This document shows positions 1-5,754 of a stretch of DNA of 7,037 nucleotides, in pieces. Numbering within the stretch: the stretch's first letter is position 1; every line of letters begins with the position of its first letter. Both the position numbers and the translations under genes were made by a program. The notes under the pieces are model-generated. The model worked only from the letters and a program-made list of their open reading frames with translations, searched no databases and was not told the origin of the DNA. Origin of the DNA: CAG-791 sp963591995 (GTDB lineage Bacteria > Bacillota > Clostridia > Lachnospirales > Lachnospiraceae). The stretch spans positions 1 to 7,037 of the forward strand of contig CAVAUJ010000101.1 in the NCBI GenBank assembly GCA_963591995.1, given 5' to 3'.

Positions 1-44
1 AAAATGCAAAGGTGTCGGGCCTGCTGTTACGAGGACATAAAATG

Positions 45-73
45 TTGACAAGGGTTCCTTCCGCGCCTATATT
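45..73 (+). promoter_or_regulatory. Sigma-70/sigma-A type promoter for the operon
   Basis: The -35 box is TTGACA at 45-50, a full consensus match. It is followed by exactly 17 bases and a -10 box TATATT at 68-73 (5 of 6 consensus bases). Transcription would start near 79-81, leaving a leader of about 150 nt before the LCP gene. It is the only convincing promoter I found in the window, and it lies upstream of a run of tightly packed same-strand genes, so it probably drives the whole operon. Start-site position is inferred from box spacing. Confidence 0.75.
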
Positions 74-79
74 ACTGAT

Positions 80-229
80 TAAAAATTGGGGGACCTGTGC
101 TTCATCGTGCACAAAAGATGATGCAAACGTTTCCCGTACAGCTTTGCGCAGCAGGACAGATGCATTTTCAAACGCGGCGGCGGATGGTACGATTACCTTA
201 TAACAGAGCGGGCTTGGGAGGGACGATTC
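80..229 (+). other. Untranslated leader of the operon
   Basis: About 150 nt separate the predicted transcription start from the first gene. The LCP reading frame is open from 122 onward (TGA stop at 119-121) but has no ATG, GTG or TTG before 230, so this stretch is probably untranslated. A weak 5-bp hairpin can be drawn at 96-113 (TGTGC/GCACA, 8-nt loop). It has no U-tract and is not a terminator. No known riboswitch or antitermination element is recognisable. Long leaders before polysaccharide operons can carry antitermination control, but nothing visible proves that here. Confidence 0.4.
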
Positions 230-232
230 TTG
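217..232 (+). promoter_or_regulatory. Ribosome binding site deciding a TTG/GTG start
   Basis: GGAGG at 217-221 lies 8 nt before TTG at 230 and 11 nt before the adjacent GTG at 233. The first in-frame ATG is at 425, which would remove the predicted membrane anchor at residues 16-37. A non-ATG start is therefore required. TTG has the better spacing; GTG, one codon later, is the alternative. Confidence 0.65.
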
Positions 233-1363
233 GTGAATTACAGCAGTCACGGAAGAAAACGTCCATCGAAGTCCCGGGTGCTCGTCCTTTCGGCCGGAGC
301 GGTCCTGTTCTACGCCGGCGTGCTGCTGGGTGTTCGGGCCATCGGCAACCGGCTGGAGCAAAGAGATGCGTCAGAGACGGTGGGCTCGTTGGACGGAAGG
401 TTCCCCTCTGCGGCAGCATTGACCATGCAATATGACGGCCGCATTTGGACCTACCGGACACAGGATCTTACGAATCTGCTCCTCATCGGTGTGGACTGGG
501 ACGAGGGCACAGAGGGTCCGGAAACAGAGGACTGGGAAACGGAGGATCCGGAAACAGAAACCTGGGAAACGGAAGATCCGGAAACAGAGGACCCGGAAAC
601 GGAAGAGAGTTCGGAGGCCGCAGATGCAGATCGCTATGCCGGTCAGGCAGACTGTCTGCTGCTGATCTCCATAGACCGGAGGCAGCAAAGGGTGGTCACC
701 CTGCAGCTGGACCGCGACACCATGACGGATATCCGCATCTACGGCCCCTTCGGTGATTATACGGGGGTGCAGGAGGAGCAGATCTGCCTGTCCCATGCCT
801 ACGGACTGGACGAGGAAGAGAATTGTGACAATACGGTCTGGGCCGTCCGCCATTTTCTGGGGGAGATCCCCATCGACGGCTACCTCTCGCTGGATATGAG
901 CAGCATTGCGCGGATCAATGATGCATTGGGCGGGGTGACCGTGACGCTGGAGGATGATTTCTCCTCCTTTGATCCGGAGATGACGGCGGGTACAACCCTG
1001 ACGCTGCAGGGCAGCCAGGCGGAATATTATGTCCGCGGCCGCATGGGCGTGGGGGACGGGACCAACTCGAGCCGCATGGAGCGGCAGCGCACCTTCATCC
1101 GGGCGGCGGAGGAGCTGCTGGTGAAGAGGGTGAATGAGGACATGAACTATGTCGGAACCCTCTTTGATGCGCTGGACGGACATATGACAACGAACCTGGA
1201 CCGGAGCGACCTGATGGAGAAGGTCTATGAGTGCCGGGCTTACGAGCGGCCGGAGACGGCAACGCCGGAGGGAACCCATTGCATCGGCACGGACGGCTTT
1301 GTGGAGTTTCACGCCGATGCGGAGGCACTGAATGCACTGCTGGCGGATACCTTCTACCAGTAA
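230..1363 (+). CDS. LCP (LytR-CpsA-Psr) family glycopolymer transferase with acidic repeat insert
   Basis: LCP proteins are membrane-anchored, extracytoplasmic phosphotransferases that move capsule or wall glycopolymers from undecaprenyl carriers to peptidoglycan. This 377-residue protein has a short basic N-terminus, one membrane segment (about 16-37) and an LCP domain from about residue 80. The domain begins with NLLLIGVD (82-89), continues with ADCLLLISID (140-149) and LDRDTM (160-165, keeping the family Arg-Asp), and ends with YVRGRMG (267-273) and SRMERQRTF (281-289), which match the family's Arg-rich active-site motifs. The Arg usual before the Asp in the RSDT motif is replaced (QAD, 139-141). 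An insert rich in Glu, Thr and Pro (97-126) separates the first two strands of the domain. As first gene of a capsule-type operon it corresponds positionally to pneumococcal cpsA. The start is TTG at 230 (GTG at 233 possible). Family call is firm; the exact polymer is unknown. Confidence 0.9.
   Translation: MVNYSSHGRKRPSKSRVLVLSAGAVLFYAGVLLGVRAIGNRLEQRDASETVGSLDGRFPSAAALTMQYDGRIWTYRTQDLTNLLLIGVDWDEGTEGPETEDWETEDPETETWETEDPETEDPETEESSEAADADRYAGQADCLLLISIDRRQQRVVTLQLDRDTMTDIRIYGPFGDYTGVQEEQICLSHAYGLDEEENCDNTVWAVRHFLGEIPIDGYLSLDMSSIARINDALGGVTVTLEDDFSSFDPEMTAGTTLTLQGSQAEYYVRGRMGVGDGTNSSRMERQRTFIRAAEELLVKRVNEDMNYVGTLFDALDGHMTTNLDRSDLMEKVYECRAYERPETATPEGTHCIGTDGFVEFHADAEALNALLADTFYQ
518..607 (+). 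repeat. Three tandem 30-nt repeats encoding acidic pentapeptides in the LCP gene
   Basis: Units at 518-547, 548-577 and 578-607 differ at only a few bases. Each encodes ten residues made of two ETED[P/W]-type pentapeptides (LCP residues 97-126), so the basic period is 15 nt. All unit lengths are multiples of three, so copy number can change without a frameshift. The segment is strongly negative and would lie outside the membrane, between two conserved strands of the LCP domain. Confidence 0.95.
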
Positions 1364-1388
1364 AGGGATTCGCAATGAGATGATTCCG

Positions 1389-1420
1389 AAAGAGGACAGA
1401 GTATAAAGAGGACAGAGTAT
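1389..1420 (+). repeat. Perfect 16-bp tandem duplication carrying the ribosome binding site
   Basis: The 16-mer AAAGAGGACAGAGTAT occurs twice back to back, at 1389-1404 and 1405-1420, one base before the ATG at 1422. Each copy contains AGAGGA (1391-1396 and 1407-1412). The downstream copy is 9 nt from the ATG and is the functional ribosome binding site. The upstream copy is 25 nt away, too far for normal initiation. Confidence 0.9.
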
Positions 1421-1421
1421 T

Positions 1422-2621
1422 ATGAAGAAACGCATTCTCAGCACCGGTCTGGCCCTGGTTCTGGCATTTCTGACCTGCGGCACCTCTGCGCTGGCGGCGG
1501 TGCTCACCGACGCGCCCGGCACGCCGACCCAGGATCGCGCCGTTTCGCTGGAGGCCAGATGGGAGGATAAGGAGCAGACGGTCTATGAGCTGGAGGCTCT
1601 GCCCGCAGACCAGCTGAGCATGGATACGGTGACGGACATCTACGAATTCGTGTTCGAGGAGGAGAACCGTCCCGTGCGCTGGTATCCGGAGGAGACGCAG
1701 AAGGCCATCAAGAGGATGCTCAGCATTAACCCGGACGTGCTGTACATGTCGGAGTTCATGCGTCTGCATGCACCGAAGATCAAGCCGCCGGCCGCACTGG
1801 ATGTGGTGCTGAAGCTGACCATTGACTACCAGCCGGGACAGCTGACGGTGGTCGTTCTGGGAGATGTGTCGGATCCGGAGAACATCGTCTGGACACCGGT
1901 GAAATCCCGGGTAACTGCCGTAGGGCGCGTGGAATTCACGATTCCGCAGGAGCTCATGAAGGCGCTGCAGAACGAGGATGTATTGCTGAGCCTTCTGACG
2001 GTGCGAAAGGGCACCGGCGGAACGGCAGCCGCGGAAGAGACAGAGAGCACCACGGAGATCCCCAGCAAGCGTGCGAGCGATACGACGCGCGTTGTCTCCT
2101 CCACTTCGCAGAAGGGAGAGTCGCTGGAGGATTACTTCCGGCTGAAGGTTGCGCCCACGACCCGGCTGATCCGTCGGGAGATCGCGCACCTGCAGCAGTT
2201 CGTGAAGGAAAAGGAGGAGCCGGCATTGCAATGGCTCCCCAAGGAGGATCAGAACCGCGTGCGGTATCTGCTGGAAAAGGACGGCGAAACGGATGCGGAC
2301 GACCTGATTGTCTCGGACTATGTGGCGATGATCACGGAGGACTTCCGTCCGACCGACGGCGATGCTCTGGGGACGCTGTCCTTTGCAACCCCCTACAAGG
2401 AGGGACAGGTTATCGTGACTGCGCTGGGAATCCCCCGGGAAGATGCGGATCCGGACAATGCGGAGGGAACCCAGATGGACTGGTCCGTGCAGCCGGCCAA
2501 GGTGCGCAGAGTCGGGAAGGTGAATGTGGTGGACGTGGTCTTTGATCAGCTGGCATTGATCGACATGGACGAGGAAACCGGTCTGCTGCTGGTGCTGAGT
2601 GTGCCGGAGGATGAGGAATGA
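1422..2621 (+). CDS. Secreted protein with two diverged copies of one domain, function unknown
   Basis: I do not recognise this 399-residue protein. Residues 1-26 form a typical Sec signal peptide (basic MKKR, hydrophobic core, SALAA before the likely cleavage), with no lipobox and no other clear membrane segment, so it is probably exported. The mature part holds two related halves, about 69-195 and 245-395, joined by a Thr/Ser/Glu-rich linker (196-235). Matching landmarks are RWYPEETQKAIKRML (86-100) with LQWLPKEDQNRVRYLL (269-284), YQPGQLTVVVLG (136-147) with YKEGQVIVTALG (325-336), VWTPVKSRVTAVGRVEF (156-172) with MDWSVQPAKVRRVGKVNVV (352-370), and LLSLLTV (188-194) with LLLVLSV (388-394). 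Each half thus looks like a helical part followed by a beta-rich part. The start is fixed by the ribosome binding site at 1407-1412 and the signal peptide. It sits between LCP and Wzz genes, which suggests (inference only) a role at the cell surface in polymer assembly or sensing. Confidence 0.8.
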   Translation: MKKRILSTGLALVLAFLTCGTSALAAVLTDAPGTPTQDRAVSLEARWEDKEQTVYELEALPADQLSMDTVTDIYEFVFEEENRPVRWYPEETQKAIKRMLSINPDVLYMSEFMRLHAPKIKPPAALDVVLKLTIDYQPGQLTVVVLGDVSDPENIVWTPVKSRVTAVGRVEFTIPQELMKALQNEDVLLSLLTVRKGTGGTAAAEETESTTEIPSKRASDTTRVVSSTSQKGESLEDYFRLKVAPTTRLIRREIAHLQQFVKEKEEPALQWLPKEDQNRVRYLLEKDGETDADDLIVSDYVAMITEDFRPTDGDALGTLSFATPYKEGQVIVTALGIPREDADPDNAEGTQMDWSVQPAKVRRVGKVNVVDVVFDQLALIDMDEETGLLLVLSVPEDEE

Positions 2622-3460
2622 GATTAAATCCGACGAAGTCATCGGATCAGACAGACGCGGAGCAGCGTTCGACCGAGACGGAGCTGCTCGCCCAGCTCCT
2701 GTCGCGGCTGGGCGAGCAGCAGGACGGTGCGGCGCAGGGCGGGGAAAGACAGCCTGCGGCGGAGGCCATCAGTCTGGTGGAGCTGTTCTACTTTCTCCTT
2801 TCCAAGCTCCATTGGATTCTGGTGGGAATGCTTGCGGGAGCACTGCTCCTTGGCTGGTACGGCGCCTGCCTGGCAATGCCGATCTATACGGCGACGGCGA
2901 AGCTGTACATCATGGGCACCACAGGCAGCAGCATCATGACGGACCTGCAGATCGGCTCGTCGCTGACCATGGACTACCAGGAGGTATTCAAGACCTGGGA
3001 GGTGCATCAGATGGTGAATGAGGAGCTGGGAACGAATTACAGCTACACCCTCCTCCAGAGCATGCTCACCGTCACGAACCCCGAGGACACGCGGATTCTG
3101 TACATCACCGTTCGTCATCCGGATGCGCAGACGGCCGCAGACATTGCCAATGCCTATGCCGCGGCCGCCAAGAGCTTCATCGCAGAGACCATGAACACCG
3201 ACGAGCCCAGCACCTTTTCCGTTGCGCTGGTGCCCGGCGTTGCCAGCAGCACCGGCGTCACGGGCTATGTCATCCGCGGCATTCTGCTGGGAACGGTGCT
3301 GGCCGGAGGAATTCTGGTATTGATCTTCCTGTTGGACAACGGACCGAAATCTCCGGAAGACATCCAGCGCTACGCGGGGATTCCGACGCTGGCGGTCATT
3401 CCGGCGAACCCGGAGCTGTCCGGCACGAAACGAAAAGGAAAGAAGGCGGGCAGAGCATGA
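2618..3460 (+). CDS. Wzz/CpsC-type polysaccharide chain-length and tyrosine-kinase modulator
   Basis: CpsC/CapA/YveK proteins are membrane proteins that set polysaccharide chain length and activate the partner tyrosine kinase through a cytoplasmic C-terminal tail. This 280-residue protein has the family layout: a membrane segment at about 66-84, the characteristic PIYTATAKLYI start of the extracellular domain (88-98), a second membrane segment at about 219-239, and a short cytoplasmic tail. The tail contains PKSPEDIQRYAGIPTLAVIP (243-262), a hallmark of this family, and ends in a Lys/Arg-rich stretch. The N-terminal cytoplasmic part is long (about 60 residues, Gln/Glu/Ala-rich) for this family. 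The ATG overlaps the previous stop (ATGA, 2618-2621), with GGAGG at 2606-2610, so the genes are translationally coupled. It is followed by its presumed kinase partner. Confidence 0.9.
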   Translation: MRLNPTKSSDQTDAEQRSTETELLAQLLSRLGEQQDGAAQGGERQPAAEAISLVELFYFLLSKLHWILVGMLAGALLLGWYGACLAMPIYTATAKLYIMGTTGSSIMTDLQIGSSLTMDYQEVFKTWEVHQMVNEELGTNYSYTLLQSMLTVTNPEDTRILYITVRHPDAQTAADIANAYAAAAKSFIAETMNTDEPSTFSVALVPGVASSTGVTGYVIRGILLGTVLAGGILVLIFLLDNGPKSPEDIQRYAGIPTLAVIPANPELSGTKRKGKKAGRA

Positions 3461-4530
3461 ACCAACTGGAGATTACCCATTTTCCCTCGCTGGATTACGC
3501 CTGCACCGAGGCCATGAACACGCTGTGCACCAACCTGTCCTATTGCGGCACGGACATCCGCGCGATTCTCTTCACCAGCCGCTATGAGCATGAGGGAAAG
3601 TCCGGCATCGCCATGAACGTGATGCGGACATTGGCGAGCTACGGCAAGAATGTGGTGCTGGTGGACGGAGACCTTCGCTGCTCCACACTGGCGCGGCGCT
3701 ACCGGTTCCATTTCGCCGGAGGTCAGGCCTACGGCCTCGCCCAGTATCTGGCGGATCTGTGCGATCTGGAGGACGCGGTGTACAAGACCAACCTGCCGGG
3801 CGCCTACATCCTGCCCGCCGGGCGGGAGGTGCTCAACTCCGTGCAGCTCCTTGCCTCGCCCCGCTTCGGCGATATGATGAAGACGCTGCGGGAGAATTTC
3901 GACATCATTCTGGTGGATTCCCCGCCCGCGGGTGTTATCATTGACGCGATGGAAATTGCCAAATCCTGCGACGGTGCCGTGCTGGTGGTGGAGTACAACA
4001 ACGGCCGCAGTCAGGACATCGGCGAGGTGGCTGCGGGCATTGCAAGGACCGGATGCCCCGTGCTGGGGGCGGTGATGAACGGGGTCGACCTCAAGGCCTT
4101 CGGCAACCGCAAATACTACTACCGCTCCGAACGCTACGCGGGCTACTACCGCCGCTACGGGAGGAGCACCGGGAAGCCGGCAAAGCGCTCCGCGGAGAGC
4201 CGCACCGGAAAAGACCGCCCCGGGCAGAAGCGCAGTGAACGGAAGCCTGCGGAGCAGAAGCAAACCGAACAGAAGCAAACCGAACAGAAGGACGCCGTAC
4301 AAAAGGCTGCGGAACAGAGGCAAGCCGAACGGAAGACAGCGAAAACGAAGCGAACGGAGCAGAAACAAGGCGGGCGCTGGAGCGCCCTCTTCGGCCGCGC
4401 AGGACACAAGGGCGCTGAGAAGAAGGCAGAGAAGAAGGCCTCGAAGAGCGCCGGACGGTCCGATGCCGGAAGAGACGCCGGGAGAGCCACCGGGAAAGAT
4501 ACCGGGCAGAACGGTACGGCGCAGGCATGA
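3457..4530 (+). CDS. CpsD/CapB-like bacterial tyrosine kinase with long basic repetitive tail
   Basis: BY-kinases autophosphorylate on a C-terminal tyrosine cluster when bound to the CpsC-type partner, and so regulate polysaccharide assembly at the inner face of the membrane. The 357-residue product has an ATP-binding loop SRYEHEGKSG (41-50, Lys48-Ser49), Walker A' VVLVDGDLR (66-74, Asp70 and Asp72), Walker B IILVDSPP (150-157, Asp154), and a tyrosine-rich segment at 220-234 (Tyr220-222, 227, 230, 231, 234). The usual PGEGKST loop is altered to EHEGKSG, and the N-terminal EX2RX2R oligomerisation motif reads E18-N21-C24. After the tyrosines, where relatives normally stop, come about 120 extra Lys/Arg/Gln-rich residues with pentapeptide repeats (256-305). 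The start overlaps the previous stop (ATGA, 3457-3460). The ribosome binding site is weak (GAAGG, 3442-3446), suggesting coupling. The family call is firm; kinase activity is inferred. Confidence 0.9.
   Translation: MNQLEITHFPSLDYACTEAMNTLCTNLSYCGTDIRAILFTSRYEHEGKSGIAMNVMRTLASYGKNVVLVDGDLRCSTLARRYRFHFAGGQAYGLAQYLADLCDLEDAVYKTNLPGAYILPAGREVLNSVQLLASPRFGDMMKTLRENFDIILVDSPPAGVIIDAMEIAKSCDGAVLVVEYNNGRSQDIGEVAAGIARTGCPVLGAVMNGVDLKAFGNRKYYYRSERYAGYYRRYGRSTGKPAKRSAESRTGKDRPGQKRSERKPAEQKQTEQKQTEQKDAVQKAAEQRQAERKTAKTKRTEQKQGGRWSALFGRAGHKGAEKKAEKKASKSAGRSDAGRDAGRATGKDTGQNGTAQA
4222..4371 (+). repeat. 15-nt period repeats encoding basic pentapeptides in the kinase tail
   Basis: Ten consecutive in-frame pentapeptides follow an [E/x]QK-type pattern (kinase residues 256-305), for example EQKQT, EQKQT, EQKDA, VQKAA and EQRQA. 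The best-conserved DNA copies are at 4252-4266 and 4267-4281, differing at one base. Flanking copies are more diverged, indicating an older expansion. The encoded segment is rich in Lys, Arg and Gln with few hydrophobic residues, so it is probably a flexible or helical charged tail. Confidence 0.85.
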
Positions 4531-5267
4531 GGACGGAAGGCTTTACGGACCTGCACCAGCACGTGCTCTGGGGTCTGGACGACGGACCGGAGACGCCGGA
4601 GGAGATGCAGGCCCTCCTCGAGCAGGACAGGGCTAACGGAATCCGTCTGGTGTATGCGACCTCGCACGCCTATCCTGCGGTGCACGCCTTTGACCTTGCG
4701 CGGTACCGGGAGCGGCTGGAGGAGGCCAATGCCCTTTGCAGGAGGCGGGGCTGGCCGCTTCGCATCCTGCAGGGCTGTGAAATACACTATTGCTCCGCCG
4801 TACCGGACGAGCTGGCGGCAGAAAGGCTCCCGACGCTCGGGGATTCCCGGCGGGTGCTGATCGAGTTCGATCCAAAGGTGCGCATCTGTGAGATTGCGGA
4901 GGCGGCGAACCGGATCTATCAGGCAGGCTTTGAACCCGTTCTGGCCCATGTGGAGCGGTATCGGTGCCTTGTGCGCGCGCCCGGGCAGGCGATGGAACTG
5001 AGGGAGGAATGCGGATTGGTCTATCAGATGAACTGTGATACCATTCTCCGGCCGCGCTGGGGCCGGGAGCGCCGCTTTGTAAGGGAGCTGCTGGGAGCCC
5101 GGGCCGTTGATGTGATGGCCAGCGATGCGCACGACACCGTCCGGCGGCCCGTGCGGATGCGGGAGGCGTATCAGAAGGTCCTGCGGGAGCAGGGCACGGA
5201 ATATGCGGAGCATTTGGTGAATCCCTTCCCGGCATGCACGGGTGAGGGAAGGGCAGACAACTTATGA
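4527..5267 (+). CDS. CpsB/YwqE-type PHP-family protein-tyrosine phosphatase
   Basis: CpsB, CapC and YwqE are metal-dependent phosphatases of the PHP superfamily that dephosphorylate the partner BY-kinase. The 246-residue length matches the family. Metal-binding motifs appear in order: DLHQH (8-12) with LDDG (17-20), SHAYP (46-50), GCEIHY (83-88, Glu85), LIEF (111-114, Glu113), AHVERY (140-145, His141 and Arg144), and SDAH (199-202, Asp200 and His202). The start overlaps the kinase stop (ATGA, 4527-4530). No good ribosome binding site precedes it, so translation probably depends on ribosomes finishing the kinase gene, which would tie phosphatase amount to kinase amount. In the pneumococcal cps order cpsB precedes cpsC and cpsD; here it follows the kinase. 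A cytoplasmic location is expected because there is no signal peptide. Confidence 0.92.
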   Translation: MRTEGFTDLHQHVLWGLDDGPETPEEMQALLEQDRANGIRLVYATSHAYPAVHAFDLARYRERLEEANALCRRRGWPLRILQGCEIHYCSAVPDELAAERLPTLGDSRRVLIEFDPKVRICEIAEAANRIYQAGFEPVLAHVERYRCLVRAPGQAMELREECGLVYQMNCDTILRPRWGRERRFVRELLGARAVDVMASDAHDTVRRPVRMREAYQKVLREQGTEYAEHLVNPFPACTGEGRADNL

Positions 5268-5746
5268 TCACGGCATCGGGGGAGCGGCAGATCTCCGTTG
5301 CCGAATGGCACGCGCTCGCGCAGCAGGGCATCGTCCTGCGCATGTGCATTCCCCTGGACGGTGAGAGCATGCGCCCGCTGATCCGAAGAGGCAGAGATCC
5401 GGTTACCATCGTCCCGCTCGCGGGCCCGCTCCGGCGGGGAGAGGTGGTGCTGTTCGAGTATCCTGCAGGGCGTTATGTGGTACACCGGGTGTACCGGATC
5501 CGGGGAGAAAGGGTGCAGACATTGGGGGATCATTGCTGGTATCCCGATCCCTGGATGCCGCGCTCCTGCGTTCTCGGAACGGCGCAGAAGGCGGAACGGG
5601 ACGGAAAATGCATTCCGCTGAGCAGCGCACCGGCCAGAGTCCTCGGGTGCTGCTGGATGGCAGGGCTCCCCCTGCGGCGCCTGTGGTGGAGGAGCAAGGC
5701 CTTTGCCTGCCGCATTTTGAAGAGATGGTGCCTATGGAGGAGGTGA
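5264..5746 (+). CDS. S24/S26 signal-peptidase-like protein
   Basis: The 160-residue product has the serine motif GESMRP (33-38, Ser35), a strand motif RGEVVLF (58-64), YVVHRVYRI (71-79) and LGDH (87-90), which match the core boxes of the S24/S26 (LexA-like/signal peptidase I) fold. His74 occupies the position of the bacterial signal peptidase catalytic Lys, as in S26B (Sec11/SipW-type) enzymes. Asp89 would fit the third conserved site. No clear N-terminal membrane anchor precedes Ser35. The C-terminus (125-160) is Trp-, Cys- and Arg-rich and could associate with the membrane. The start overlaps the phosphatase stop (ATGA, 5264-5267), with a GA-rich ribosome binding site at 5244-5253. Next to a radical SAM/SPASM enzyme and a small peptide, a role in peptide maturation is plausible but inferred. 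Whether it is an active protease is uncertain. Confidence 0.8.
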   Translation: MITASGERQISVAEWHALAQQGIVLRMCIPLDGESMRPLIRRGRDPVTIVPLAGPLRRGEVVLFEYPAGRYVVHRVYRIRGERVQTLGDHCWYPDPWMPRSCVLGTAQKAERDGKCIPLSSAPARVLGCCWMAGLPLRRLWWRSKAFACRILKRWCLWRR

Positions 5747-5754
5747 GGTCCATG
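5736..5754 (+). promoter_or_regulatory. Strong ribosome binding site deciding the radical SAM start
   Basis: AGGAGG at 5738-5743 (within GGAGGAGGTGA) lies 8 nt before the ATG at 5752 and abuts the TGA stop of the peptidase gene at 5744-5746. The frame is open back to 5533, but the upstream part overlaps conserved peptidase coding sequence and reads as low-complexity Arg/Gly/Ala. In-frame ATGs at 5725 and 5734 have no comparable site. Confidence 0.85.

Noticed and set aside
96..113. Hairpin TGTGC/GCACA as a terminator or attenuator
   Set aside because: The stem is only 5 bp and an A-rich, not T-rich, stretch follows.
12..203. Possible small gene in the leader region
   Set aside because: Its start lies upstream of the predicted promoter, it has no clear ribosome binding site, and its composition does not look like protein.
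199..204. TATAAC as a second -10 box before the LCP gene
   Set aside because: No -35-like sequence occurs about 17 bases upstream; that region is GC-rich.
518..607. Interpretation of the 30-nt repeats as a CRISPR array
   Set aside because: The units are directly adjacent without spacers and encode in-frame pentapeptides.
371..1522. Long reverse-strand open frames opposite the LCP gene, and similar ones at 1095-2642, 3370-4407, 4155-5213 and 5530-6426
   Set aside because: They are antisense shadows typical of GC-rich coding DNA. They have no recognisable domains and lie opposite clear gene families.
3811..3830. Palindrome around CCCGCCGGGCGGG
   Set aside because: It encodes the conserved LPAGR region of the kinase and is a product of GC-rich codons.
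4235..4636. Forward open frame overlapping the kinase tail and phosphatase start
   Set aside because: It is an off-frame reading of the repetitive basic tail, and the overlapping phosphatase has full family motifs.
5043..5070. GC-rich inverted repeat CTCCGGCC/GGCCGGGAG as a terminator
   Set aside because: It lies within phosphatase coding sequence, has no T-tract, and is explained by codon use in GC-rich DNA.
5533..5751. Upstream extension of the radical SAM reading frame, giving 465 residues
   Set aside because: It overlaps conserved peptidase coding sequence and is low-complexity, and a strong ribosome binding site supports the start at 5752.
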